From a virus: DNA of 64,000 nt. Position 1 is the first letter of the stretch. Each line of letters opens with the position of its first letter. Under the pieces are notes generated by a model that saw only the letters and a list, made by a program, of their open reading frames with translations, was not told the DNA's origin and searched no databases. This document shows positions 5,209 through 12,559 of this stretch, one piece after another. The translations under genes were made by a program, and so were the position numbers. The stretch is taken from positions 1 to 64,000 of IMG/VR virus record IMGVR_UViG_3300042484_001031. The stretch is one strand, 5' to 3'.

Positions 5209-5437
5209 ATTCTAAAACACACATAGTACACCCTAGTCAACAGGGTTGCCGCACAGGCCATACTGTTCAACTATGTATGCTTTAGAATGCCCAGTATCAC
5301 TACCGGACATGATAGGGTCAATACCCTACCCAGTAGTCTTACTAACATGTTGTCTCCATGCTTTCATATATACTGTCCGCCCATTCTATACATTTAACGC
5401 TGTATTACGGCTCTCGTTGCCTATTCACGCTATCTAT
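5209..5437. other. Gene-free leader of the tRNA array
   Basis: No coding frame is convincing. Short stems are present: TAGGGT (5313-5318)/ACCCTA (5323-5328) with a 4-nt loop, and CCCT/AGGG flanking 5235-5241. The stretch lies between the small gene at 5438-5605 and tRNA-Arg, is transcribed from the promoter at 5587-5615, and may be a structured leader or an unrecognised RNA. Confidence 0.35.
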
Positions 5438-5605
5438 TCAATCAGTATAAGTTAGTTGGTTAACTTTCTTAGTAGCCTCATGATGGACTTTAGCACGTTG
5501 AAATTTATCCTCTATCAACTGTGCTACTTGCTCCTTAGTCAAAACATGATTGCTAAACCAATCTTGTTTGTTTTCAGAAGTTTTGTATTCTATCTGTTCA
5601 TCCAT
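5438..5605 (-). CDS. Small hypothetical protein, 55 aa
   Basis: The frame starts MDEQIEYKTSENKQDW and ends in a charged helix with KVHHEATKKVNQL. A GAGAGGA sequence lies 11 bases before the ATG. The composition looks coding, but the start codon falls inside the sigma70-like promoter at 5587-5615, whose transcript would begin downstream of it. Upstream, a terminator (5627-5666) separates it from the previous promoter. Either the promoter or this start is therefore wrong, or the gene depends on read-through. No family is recognised. Confidence 0.45.
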   Translation of the reverse strand: MDEQIEYKTSENKQDWFSNHVLTKEQVAQLIEDKFQRAKVHHEATKKVNQLTYTD

Positions 5606-5615
5606 TTATTGTCAA
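5587..5615 (-). promoter_or_regulatory. sigma70-like promoter upstream of the tRNA array
   Basis: On the minus strand TTGACA (5610-5615) and TAGAAT (5587-5592) have a 17-bp spacer with the shared TTTGACAATAAAT motif. It lies directly after a terminator, so it probably opens a fresh transcription unit covering the first block of tRNAs. It overlaps the start of the 55-residue frame. Confidence 0.65.
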
Positions 5616-5626
5616 ATCCTCTCTGT

Positions 5627-5666
5627 AAAAGCAAAAACCCCTGAGACTTTTTAGTTCCCAGGGGTT
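5627..5666 (-). terminator. Rho-independent terminator (minus strand)
   Basis: AACCCCTG (5636-5643) and CAGGGGTT (5659-5666) form a GC-rich 8-bp stem. On the minus strand the stem is followed by TTTTT, GC, TTTT. It would end transcripts from the promoter at 5887-5915 before the tRNA array promoter. Confidence 0.8.
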
Positions 5667-5693
5667 AGATAAATGTGTTATGATGTTAACTTG

Positions 5694-5831
5694 TTACCTA
5701 GTCCCCGGGGTTCTCTCTTGGTTATCATTTGAACCGCGAATACTTGTTGGATATGCTGGTACAAAGGATACACTGGCTAACGTTAGCCACTGTCCGGTAT
5801 GCTTCAGCATGTTACAAGTTTTATTCATCAT
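5694..5831 (-). CDS. Possible 45-aa small protein
   Basis: A minus-strand frame starts MMNKTCNMLKHTG with a weak AAGAG five bases upstream and is enclosed precisely between a promoter (5887-5915) and a terminator (5627-5666). It has a hydrophobic centre and a polar end with RGSNDNQERTPG. The DNA contains palindromes (GCTAACGTTAGC, CCCCGGGG), so the unit could equally be a small structured RNA. No family is recognised. Confidence 0.35.
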   Translation of the reverse strand: MMNKTCNMLKHTGQWLTLASVSFVPAYPTSIRGSNDNQERTPGTR

Positions 5832-5850
5832 AGTCTCTTATTTAGTCCTG

Positions 5851-5873
5851 GGTGTAAAAATTACACCTTTTTT
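5851..5873 (+). terminator. Hairpin plus T6: plus-strand terminator or 5' hairpin
   Basis: GGTGTAA (5851-5857) and TTACACC (5861-5867) form a 7-bp stem with a 3-nt loop followed by six T on the plus strand, a good rho-independent terminator shape. No plus-strand gene is close upstream. On the minus strand the same hairpin lies about 10 bases after the start expected from the promoter at 5887-5915, so it may act as a stabilising 5' hairpin. Confidence 0.5.
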
Positions 5874-5886
5874 CAATTCATGCTGA

Positions 5887-5915
5887 AGTATAGCACAAGT
5901 AGGCATTAATGTCAA
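5887..5915 (-). promoter_or_regulatory. sigma70-like promoter of a short unit
   Basis: On the minus strand TTGACA (5910-5915) and TATACT (5887-5892) have a 17-bp spacer. The unit it starts ends at the terminator at 5627-5666, about 250 bases later, and holds only the 45-residue frame. Confidence 0.75.
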
Positions 5916-5942
5916 CACTTTTTTCATTTATTTACCCAAAAA

Positions 5943-6530
5943 TTAGTCAAACTTGTTGGTGTCAATATCTACTATAATATGAATGCGATCATCATTGCTG
6001 TTATTTTCTACTCCGTGCAGTTGTCTATTCATTAATTGGCATAGGATTCCTTTCGGCATATGTATCGGCTTATTATCAGCCGGACCTATAAACAATACCT
6101 GACTATTAGTTGTTATCGGTACATGAAATCTGTGATATCTTTGAAAGTACAATCCAGTGTCTATATGTGGTATAACTCTACCACCCGGTAATAATTTAAC
6201 TACCATAATGCGTCCCAACTCTTTTCCATTAACTACAGAATAGCACCATTCAATCATGCTATTTATTTGAGGGTACATATATCTTACACTACTATCCTTA
6301 CATTCAATAATGTCTGATACAGCTTCACGTGTTCTTGGTGTATTTTGTTCTAATTTGTGTGTCCGAAGATGTGTTGTAATAGATGTTGCAAATACCGGAT
6401 CACGTTTTCTAAAATCCGAGATTACAGTGGTAGAATCCCAATTAATATTGTCAATTTCATTTTTAGTAGAATTGAATAATTCTGTTGGCACTGATTCTAT
6501 TAAACGAACATGATTTTCTTTTATAAACAT
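5943..6530 (-). CDS. Aspartyl/asparaginyl beta-hydroxylase-like 2OG oxygenase, 195 aa
   Basis: The C-terminal half has the jelly-roll signature of this family: LLPGGRVIPHID with iron ligands H122 and D124, then RYHRFHVPIT, distal H172 (LHGVENNS) and R182 (DRIHIIVDI) for 2-oxoglutarate. All cofactor residues are present, so it should be active. The N-terminal 100 residues are specific to this set of phage proteins. It is divergent from, and paralogous to, the gene at 6590-7129; both share the HGVENNS/HSFKNNS and RIHLIVD-type ends. A TATAAATA box (6538-6545) lies seven bases upstream of the ATG. Substrate unknown; small-molecule or peptidyl hydroxylation is likely. Confidence 0.8.
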   Translation of the reverse strand: MFIKENHVRLIESVPTELFNSTKNEIDNINWDSTTVISDFRKRDPVFATSITTHLRTHKLEQNTPRTREAVSDIIECKDSSVRYMYPQINSMIEWCYSVVNGKELGRIMVVKLLPGGRVIPHIDTGLYFQRYHRFHVPITTNSQVLFIGPADNKPIHMPKGILCQLMNRQLHGVENNSNDDRIHIIVDIDTNKFD

Positions 6531-6537
6531 TGAGAAC

Positions 6538-6557
6538 TATTTATATTAATATAAATA
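6538..6557. promoter_or_regulatory. Perfect 20-bp palindrome holding two divergent late promoters
   Basis: TATTTATATTAATATAAATA is its own reverse complement. It gives one TATAAATA box on the minus strand (6538-6545) facing the 5943-6530 gene and one on the plus strand (6550-6557) facing the 6590-7129 gene. A single element could thus switch on both oxygenase transcripts at the same time in infection. Confidence 0.65.
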
Positions 6558-6589
6558 CTATATATATTTGTGTACAAAGGAGTTACAAA

Positions 6590-7129
6590 ATGAGCGTAAT
6601 TACATTTTTTGCGGCCGCACCAGAATCTACCGTAAGTCAATCAGTTACTGAGGTTAATTCTATAGATTGGGATGGATCACCCATCGATGGTATTGAAATT
6701 GATAGTAATGATAACATCAAGGTTATGATGTTGTCACAACTGAACGATCTAGGTGATACTGTTGAAGAAATAAATAATACTGTAATATTTAATCAACTTA
6801 CCCCTTTACTTTATCCAGGAATTTATTCTTTAATAGATTGGCTAAAGAGTACAGTCGGAGCATCCTACATTGGAAAAACAAGAATTGTGGCATTATTACC
6901 GGGAAAAGGTATACCGGATCACATTAATAATAGTTCATATTACTCTAAGTATACCCGATATCATATTCCTCTAGTAACTCATTCTGATGTTAAAATTATA
7001 GAAACACTCACATCTACAGAAGAAAACATGTTAGTTGGTAACGTTTATACGTTATCTAATACAATAAGCCACAGTTTTAAAAATAATTCTAATATTACTA
7101 GGATACATCTTATAGTAGATTTGGCATGA
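6590..7129 (+). CDS. 2OG oxygenase paralogue with altered HxD motif, 179 aa
   Basis: The protein is clearly related to the divergent neighbour: ALLPGKGIPDHIN, RYHIPLVTHS, then H161 (SHSFKNNS) and R171 (RIHLIVD). Where active members have His-x-Asp, this one reads H111-Ile-N113, so the carboxylate iron ligand is replaced by Asn. It may be inactive, regulatory, or use a different metal arrangement. The ATG at 6590 is chosen because AAAGGAG lies seven bases upstream and the TATAAATA box is 32 bases upstream. Its stop overlaps the next start by four bases (ATGA), indicating translational coupling. Confidence 0.75.
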   Translation: MSVITFFAAAPESTVSQSVTEVNSIDWDGSPIDGIEIDSNDNIKVMMLSQLNDLGDTVEEINNTVIFNQLTPLLYPGIYSLIDWLKSTVGASYIGKTRIVALLPGKGIPDHINNSSYYSKYTRYHIPLVTHSDVKIIETLTSTEENMLVGNVYTLSNTISHSFKNNSNITRIHLIVDLA

Positions 7130-7653
7130 AATACAATTTTCTTTTTAAAAAAATACTAGATGTAGATGATAGTGTTTTAGATGTATTAGAGGATTATGCA
7201 ATGTCAGTTGAGTATGGGGATAATCTTGGTTTTTATAAGGGTAAAGGAATCAGAACACACATGATAGAAAACGTGTTAAACGTTCAACCGGCAATAGAAG
7301 CACTTTCAAATATTGTTAACCCTAACGGTTATTTAAATTCTTATATTAATATATTGCCAGCAAATCATTATATTTTTGAACATAGTGACGTGGGTGAGGG
7401 AAAATTCTTCAGTGATAATTTAACTATACACAAAATACATATTCCATTAATAACCAATCAATCATCTGGTCATATGTGGAAATGTTTTTATGAAGAAAAT
7501 AAACAGGTTGCCGTTAATTTTGAACGCGGTGCATCATATTTATTCAACAATATTGACATACATTCAGCCGTAAATTTTTCTTCTAGTGAAGATCGATATC
7601 ATTTAATTCTGAGATATCGACAGGATTCTATTGCAGAATCTTTTTACAGTTAA
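7126..7653 (+). CDS. 2OG-Fe(II) oxygenase-fold protein, 175 aa
   Basis: Motifs in order: INILPANHYIFEHSD with H86 and D88, then KIHIPLITN, FERGASYLFNN, distal H146 (DIHSAVN) and R157 (DRYHLILRY). These match the iron and 2-oxoglutarate ligands of beta-hydroxylase-type oxygenases. Translation is coupled to the preceding paralogue by an ATGA overlap, so an altered and an intact copy are made together, perhaps as a heteromer. The 3' end overlaps the convergent PP-loop gene by four bases. Confidence 0.75.
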   Translation: MKYNFLFKKILDVDDSVLDVLEDYAMSVEYGDNLGFYKGKGIRTHMIENVLNVQPAIEALSNIVNPNGYLNSYINILPANHYIFEHSDVGEGKFFSDNLTIHKIHIPLITNQSSGHMWKCFYEENKQVAVNFERGASYLFNNIDIHSAVNFSSSEDRYHLILRYRQDSIAESFYS

Positions 7654-8789
7654 TCTATCAAATTTCCCATATAATAATAACTAGAATCAATAGACGGAAA
7701 TTGTCCGTTTTTCATTACTACATTTGTAGTATCTAGTTTATTTAAATAAGAACTCCAATGATATCTCCATCCCTTTTTTATTTTCATAATTTCAGGATGT
7801 GTTTCTACTATAATATCAAATTGGCTCATATCATCTATTTCTCCTACAATAGGTTTTCTAACTTGAAATTTAGATATATCCCAGTCCGGGTATATTATGG
7901 GTTTTATTAATTCACTATACTTATCCCATCGTTCTGTATGTCGACCAATCCATTTTGGTTTATATAATAAGTCTTGATATTGCGGATTTCTTTTAAACCA
8001 TAAAAATACTTGATATGCTCTTTCTAATGCAAGTTCAGGAAAGTCAGGAGTCCAGAAAAAATATTCAGTACCATATGGATTAGTTACAGTTGGTGGGATA
8101 AGTACCATTGGTTTGTCAGGAAAAGTAGTGTATGCCTTATTGTCCTTAGCTAAGAGTACGGGCTTTTCTACTCCATTGATAACTCCGACCTTTTTCCCAC
8201 GTTCTATTAATTTTATTTCTATATCATTATTACTATGTTCCGGATGCTTTAGAATATATGACATAAAATACAATCCTCTATGTGATTGAAATTTGTCATC
8301 ACCGAAACTATTTGCTGTTATGCCATCAAGCCAATCGATTAATTTGATTTCTATTTCCGGATGGTATGTTGATATGTACTCAAGATCAGGTTTAATAATA
8401 TAATCCCATTCTGACAATTGATTTTTAGCTGATGTATCTATTAAATTTGGGTTATGTATTTTTTGATTAATCAAATTAAACGGTTGTTTAACCATTATCT
8501 GATCAAGTTTGATATTATTTTGTAGAAACGCCTGTAAAATACAATGACTATCACTACCACCGCTATATTGTAAAATTAGATAATCATATGAATCTCGTAG
8601 CATCTGGGCACGTTGTTTATATAATTCTTTAAGAGCCGTTCTACCTAATAGAGATTTATCAAAGTTTCTCCAAATATTATCATAGTAATGCCATTTAATG
8701 GGTAAACCTGTTTTAGATTTTTCTAAAAAGGCAAGCATTGAATTAGTAATTATTTTATCACCGACAGTATAATGTCCATACTTACTCAC
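7650..8789 (-). CDS. Asparagine-synthetase-like PP-loop protein, 379 aa
   Basis: The SGGSDS PP-loop (residues 76-81, in LILQYSGGSDSHCIL) binds ATP and releases pyrophosphate in the synthetase domain of asparagine and beta-lactam synthetases, which activate a carboxylate as an adenylate. The N-terminal glutaminase domain of true asparagine synthetase is absent, so nitrogen may come from another source or the enzyme may make a different amide. A second protein of this type lies at 14581-15498. The start is GTG at 8789 and overlaps the stop of the Bug receptor gene (GTGA), so both are translated together. Substrate unknown. Confidence 0.7.
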   Translation of the reverse strand: MSKYGHYTVGDKIITNSMLAFLEKSKTGLPIKWHYYDNIWRNFDKSLLGRTALKELYKQRAQMLRDSYDYLILQYSGGSDSHCILQAFLQNNIKLDQIMVKQPFNLINQKIHNPNLIDTSAKNQLSEWDYIIKPDLEYISTYHPEIEIKLIDWLDGITANSFGDDKFQSHRGLYFMSYILKHPEHSNNDIEIKLIERGKKVGVINGVEKPVLLAKDNKAYTTFPDKPMVLIPPTVTNPYGTEYFFWTPDFPELALERAYQVFLWFKRNPQYQDLLYKPKWIGRHTERWDKYSELIKPIIYPDWDISKFQVRKPIVGEIDDMSQFDIIVETHPEIMKIKKGWRYHWSSYLNKLDTTNVVMKNGQFPSIDSSYYYMGNLID

Positions 8790-9709
8790 TTAAAAATCCC
8801 TTCAAGCCTTTCTTTATTTGCCATCATATTATCAAGTCTTTTATTAATTGCCGGGATAGATAAATCAGAATTATTAAAATATATCTGATTCTGTGTCCAT
8901 ATTTCTTTCGCTTCGGGTGTTGACATAATTGTACTTAATTGCAAATTATATTGTGCAATTACTGATTTTGGTGTGCCTGCAGGAACCATTAATGCAATTG
9001 TACTATCAATAAATGATCCAAATCCTTTAAAGGTTTCTGCCACCGTAGGGATATCCGGTAACTCGTTAAGTCGGTTGTTATTAACTACTGCAATGATTTT
9101 TATACGATCATTCTTATGCAACATTCTAGCTGTACTTCCATTTAATATAGCAAATTCAACGTGTCCACCTGCTATATCAGTGCCCAACTGACCGGCCGAT
9201 TTATAAGGAACTACCGTAACTTGTTTGCTTCCCAAGTTTTCTGCTAGCTCGGTAGTCCAAGCTTTTACAATACCCGACATACTACCCAACGAAATGTTTT
9301 CTCCTGCATCAATTCTTTTTTGGATATCAGAAATAGTAGACGATTTGCTATTTGGAGCCGCTACTACCATAGATACTGCACGGCCAAGACTTATTACCAT
9401 TTCGAAATCCTGTCTTGTGTATGTCTTGTTTGATTTATACAATACATCTGATAGTACAAATGTGCTAGCAAGACCGCATAACATGAATGTGTTATTTTCA
9501 CCATGTTGTTTATAATAGTTTGCCGCAATTACTCCGTCAGCGCCAGGTTTACGGTTGAAAATTAAAGTAGTGTCTGGCATTTTCGAAAATAGGTATCGCA
9601 TTATATTAGTAGAAGAACCTCCCTCTCCTATAGCTGTAGTTACTGTAATTACTTCAGCCTGTGCTATACCTATTAAGGATAGTAGTATAATAGTAAATAT
9701 TTTTTTCAT
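8786..9709 (-). CDS. Bug/TctC-type periplasmic solute-binding protein, 307 aa
   Basis: The N-terminus MKKIFTIILLSLIGIAQA is a classic Sec signal peptide. The mature part follows the tripartite-tricarboxylate receptor fold: ITVTTAIGEGGSSTN, FNRKPGADGVIAANYY, VVPYKSAGQLGTDIAGGHVEFA, NELPDIPTVAE and MVPAGTPKSV. These receptors bind carboxylates such as citrate or amino acids in the periplasm. No membrane partners are encoded nearby, so it may feed a host transporter or sequester a ligand. The ATG at 9709 is chosen because GGATG lies just upstream; 9718 is an alternative. It is co-translated with the PP-loop gene. Capture from a proteobacterial host is likely. Confidence 0.85.
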   Translation of the reverse strand: MKKIFTIILLSLIGIAQAEVITVTTAIGEGGSSTNIMRYLFSKMPDTTLIFNRKPGADGVIAANYYKQHGENNTFMLCGLASTFVLSDVLYKSNKTYTRQDFEMVISLGRAVSMVVAAPNSKSSTISDIQKRIDAGENISLGSMSGIVKAWTTELAENLGSKQVTVVPYKSAGQLGTDIAGGHVEFAILNGSTARMLHKNDRIKIIAVVNNNRLNELPDIPTVAETFKGFGSFIDSTIALMVPAGTPKSVIAQYNLQLSTIMSTPEAKEIWTQNQIYFNNSDLSIPAINKRLDNMMANKERLEGIFK

Positions 9710-9747
9710 GTAAATCATCCATCTATTTATTAAAGGATTTTGTCTAC

Positions 9748-9755
9748 TATAAATA
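9748..9755 (+). promoter_or_regulatory. T4-type late promoter motif TATAAATA
   Basis: A perfect box 23 bases upstream of the radical SAM gene start at 9779. The leader is long enough to hold the weak Shine-Dalgarno GAAGTGAG. Confidence 0.55.
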
Positions 9756-9778
9756 TATGTAACATTGAAGTGAGAAAT

Positions 9779-11089
9779 ATGTTTTGTAAAACTATCTGGA
9801 ATGGGATTTATATTTTACCGTACGGTGATATTCGGCTGTGTTCTATTGGAAACAATTCCGATGCATCATTAGATATGAATACTGCTAGGGATGAGAACGG
9901 TGTTGCTATGAATATTCTTACTCATAGCATCAAGGAAATTGTTAATTCTAAAAAACATCTTGAGGTAAGAAAACTAAACATAGATGATCCAACGGCGTGG
10001 AGCCAGCATTGTTCTTGCTGTGAGAATAGGGAAATGGTTACTAAAAATAATGTATTACACCCTAATTCAAGTAGAAGGTTATATTTAAAACAGGTTATAA
10101 AATCAAACGACATAGTTACTGAATCAAACTGTACAGAAAAAGCCAGCGCAGATGGTAATATCGACTGGTATCCGAGTAGTTTAGATATACGATTTGGAAA
10201 TCTATGCAATCAAAAATGCGTAATGTGCAGTCCTATATATAGTAAACTATGGTATGATGAATATACTGAATACTATAAAACCAATCTATTTGGTAGCGGT
10301 ACAAATAATAAGAAAATTTCTTTAGTTAAAAATAACAACGGTCAATGGCAACAACCCAAAGAAATGGAATGGTACGAAGATCCAAGGTGGTGGCCAAAGT
10401 TTAAAGAAATGATGCCATATCTACGACACATTTATGTGACCGGGGGTGAGCCAATGATTGTACCATCGCACGATACAATGTTAGATATACTAATAGAGAA
10501 TGATTTAGCAAAGAACATAGTACTTGAGTATGATACAAATCTAACTGTCATTAATACAAAATTATTCCATCGTTGGAAACATTTTAATAAGGTGTTGATT
10601 CGTGTTAGTATGGATGCTATTAAAGAAAAATATAATTTAATTAGGTTTGGAGGTAACTGGGAAAAGTTTGTTGATAATATTGAAAAACTAAAAACATATG
10701 AAGAAGAATCCGAAGGACGAATTAAGATACAAGCAATCACCTCTTGTTTTCAAATCAGTACAGCATTGAATATTGTAGAATCAGAAGAATGGTGTAATAC
10801 TATGAAGTTGCCATTTCATATTAGGTTTTTAGATGGCCCTGACAAACATGCTACTATGTCACTACCCATTTCTGCAAAAGAAGAATTAATAGATTTTTAT
10901 TCAAATCATAATACAGAAAAATCAAAACTAATAGTAAATTATCTATCGGAGCACTTATATTCGACACGAGGATCAGTGGACGAGATACATTCATTTATTA
11001 ATTTCATGGATTTCCTTGACAATAGCAGATCAACTAACTGGAGAGAGACTCTTTCGGATATCCACACTTTCCTTGAAAGGCATAAATGA
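9779..11089 (+). CDS. Radical SAM protein with N-terminal twitch-like motif, 436 aa
   Basis: The radical SAM motif C143-x3-C147-x2-C150 (in FGNLCNQKCVMCSP) binds the 4Fe-4S cluster, and TGGEP (221-225) contacts S-adenosylmethionine. Ahead of it, WNGIYILPYGDIRLCS and CSCCENREM (Cys 21, 78, 80, 81) match the twitch segment of phage radical SAM proteins and could hold a second cluster. Such enzymes start radical chemistry on peptides or small molecules. The ATG at 9779 is preferred to upstream TTG/GTG codons given the late promoter at 9748 and GAAGTGAG before it. The stop overlaps the next oxygenase start (ATGA). Confidence 0.85.
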   Translation: MFCKTIWNGIYILPYGDIRLCSIGNNSDASLDMNTARDENGVAMNILTHSIKEIVNSKKHLEVRKLNIDDPTAWSQHCSCCENREMVTKNNVLHPNSSRRLYLKQVIKSNDIVTESNCTEKASADGNIDWYPSSLDIRFGNLCNQKCVMCSPIYSKLWYDEYTEYYKTNLFGSGTNNKKISLVKNNNGQWQQPKEMEWYEDPRWWPKFKEMMPYLRHIYVTGGEPMIVPSHDTMLDILIENDLAKNIVLEYDTNLTVINTKLFHRWKHFNKVLIRVSMDAIKEKYNLIRFGGNWEKFVDNIEKLKTYEEESEGRIKIQAITSCFQISTALNIVESEEWCNTMKLPFHIRFLDGPDKHATMSLPISAKEELIDFYSNHNTEKSKLIVNYLSEHLYSTRGSVDEIHSFINFMDFLDNSRSTNWRETLSDIHTFLERHK

Positions 11090-11673
11090 ATTATATACAT
11101 TTAGGTAAGGCCCCGCAATCATTTATTGAAAAAATACAAAAATTAATTGAATTAAAGCACGATACCAATGCCACATATGAATGGATAATGTTTGATTACG
11201 GCATGCAAGAAATATTTAATTCTGTGTTTCCTATCCCTGAACTAAAAATACAATATTTACCTAATAATGTAATAAATCAAAAAGCGTTTTTTTCTAGCCC
11301 ATTTAATGGTTTTAGACCACATAAAGATGGTATTGATTGTCAATGCGCTCTTAATATTGCCGTCTCATGTAATAAAGAAGATTGGGTAAGATGGTATGAT
11401 GAAGATTATATTAATAATATTTCAAGCACACATAGAAACAATACAACAGAATCTCATAGACATAGTAGAAACACAGACCTGCATGAATATGAGGATATCC
11501 CATTTATTGACGAAATGAGACAAAATATAGGTGATGTTTATTTAGTTAATACTAATGTTTATCATAGTTTCAAATGCTATGGACCACTTAATCGTATAAT
11601 TATACAGACTAAGCTTGAAGATAATCCTAATATTGTAGAAGTTTATGAAAATTTAAAATATTATTTTAAATAA
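11086..11673 (+). CDS. 2OG-Fe(II) oxygenase-fold protein, 195 aa
   Basis: H79-x-D81 in FRPHKDGIDCQCALNI, distal H160 in NTNVYHSFKCYG and R170 (LNRIIIQTKL) give a complete facial triad plus the 2-oxoglutarate anchor. The HKDGIDxxxALNI pattern is shared with the gene at 15520-16110, so these two form a subgroup. A polar insertion (about 115-135) is rich in His, Asn and Thr. It is translationally coupled to the radical SAM gene by an ATGA overlap, suggesting the two enzymes act on the same substrate. Its 3' end overlaps the convergent TauD-like gene by eight bases. Confidence 0.75.
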   Translation: MNYIHLGKAPQSFIEKIQKLIELKHDTNATYEWIMFDYGMQEIFNSVFPIPELKIQYLPNNVINQKAFFSSPFNGFRPHKDGIDCQCALNIAVSCNKEDWVRWYDEDYINNISSTHRNNTTESHRHSRNTDLHEYEDIPFIDEMRQNIGDVYLVNTNVYHSFKCYGPLNRIIIQTKLEDNPNIVEVYENLKYYFK

Positions 11674-12529
11674 CTAAATCAATATTTGCCCTATAGAAAT
11701 TGCGAATTTCGCCGGAATTCAGAATAAGTTTACTTCTATTATGAACAAAAGACCAATTATCATAAATTGCTATATCAAACGTGTCCCAAGTGTGATAGTA
11801 GGTACGATTTGGTATTTTTAATAATTCTTTAATATACGTTCCTATTAGAGAACAATCTGGTTGAAGTATATCATCAATTTTTACATTGCATATCCAAGCA
11901 TCCTTACATACTCCGGGTATATTATAGAAATTCAATCTTAATGATTTTTCTTTAGTGACAGGATGTTCTTTTATGAAATCAAATTCTTGCAAATCTTGTA
12001 GTGGTTTATGCTCAGGCCCAGATACTTTATACCAACTCTGTTGAATAATTTTAACTCTTGGGATTAGTTTTAAGAGTTCTTCATTCATATCTGTTAACGG
12101 AAGATTTATATTTAAAAACCCAGTTATACCTGAAATTTCAGGATTTGGATTTTGTGTAATCCAAAGACTACGAAACGGAAACGGGTTCTCTCTCTTATTA
12201 GGAATATCAGCATGCCATGGCATTGGTTGAACATTAAGTCTAGGAGCATTTATATTATTGAACGGGCTTAATACATAGTCACCCATAGGTGTAGTTATTG
12301 TTTCAGTTTTTTCTTGACTATATGAATAATCAGTTTTATTCCACATATTACCAAACTGTGAGCAGAACAAGGCATAATCTTCAACTGAAAAATTCATTTT
12401 TTTGAACACAAGTAATTTTCTAGCATATATCAATGATCTCCAAAAAGAAAAATCTTTGTTAAAAAAGTCTTTTGGATTTTCAAATTCTATTGTTGAACCC
12501 CAAGATTCATGTATGTTCTTTATTTTCAT
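11666..12529 (-). CDS. TauD/TfdA-family 2OG dioxygenase, 287 aa
   Basis: This is a different branch from the small oxygenases: about 290 residues, the usual TauD length. Iron ligands are H106-x-D108 (MPWHADIP) and H263 (NWSFVHNR); R280 (NFYRANID) is the likely 2-oxoglutarate ligand. TauD-type enzymes hydroxylate small carboxylates, sulfonates or free amino acids. The region 37-75 matches the usual N-terminal TauD segment (ARKLLVFKKM, FCSQFGNMW). ATG 12529 is chosen because an upstream start would overlap the divergent gene at 12560. Substrate cannot be assigned. Confidence 0.8.
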   Translation of the reverse strand: MKIKNIHESWGSTIEFENPKDFFNKDFSFWRSLIYARKLLVFKKMNFSVEDYALFCSQFGNMWNKTDYSYSQEKTETITTPMGDYVLSPFNNINAPRLNVQPMPWHADIPNKRENPFPFRSLWITQNPNPEISGITGFLNINLPLTDMNEELLKLIPRVKIIQQSWYKVSGPEHKPLQDLQEFDFIKEHPVTKEKSLRLNFYNIPGVCKDAWICNVKIDDILQPDCSLIGTYIKELLKIPNRTYYHTWDTFDIAIYDNWSFVHNRSKLILNSGEIRNFYRANIDLVI

Positions 12530-12546
12530 ATTGGTTATTTTATATA

Positions 12547-12554
12547 GATAAATA
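12547..12554 (+). promoter_or_regulatory. Late-promoter-like box GATAAATA
   Basis: The box ends five bases upstream of the ATG at 12560, with no ribosome binding site between. The same box and spacing precede the J-domain gene (1815-1822, ATG 1828). Confidence 0.5.
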
Positions 12555-12559
12555 TCCAT

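Noticed and set aside
9740-9778. Longer start (TTG) for the radical SAM gene
   Set aside because: It would start ahead of the late promoter box at 9748-9755 and lacks a ribosome binding site.
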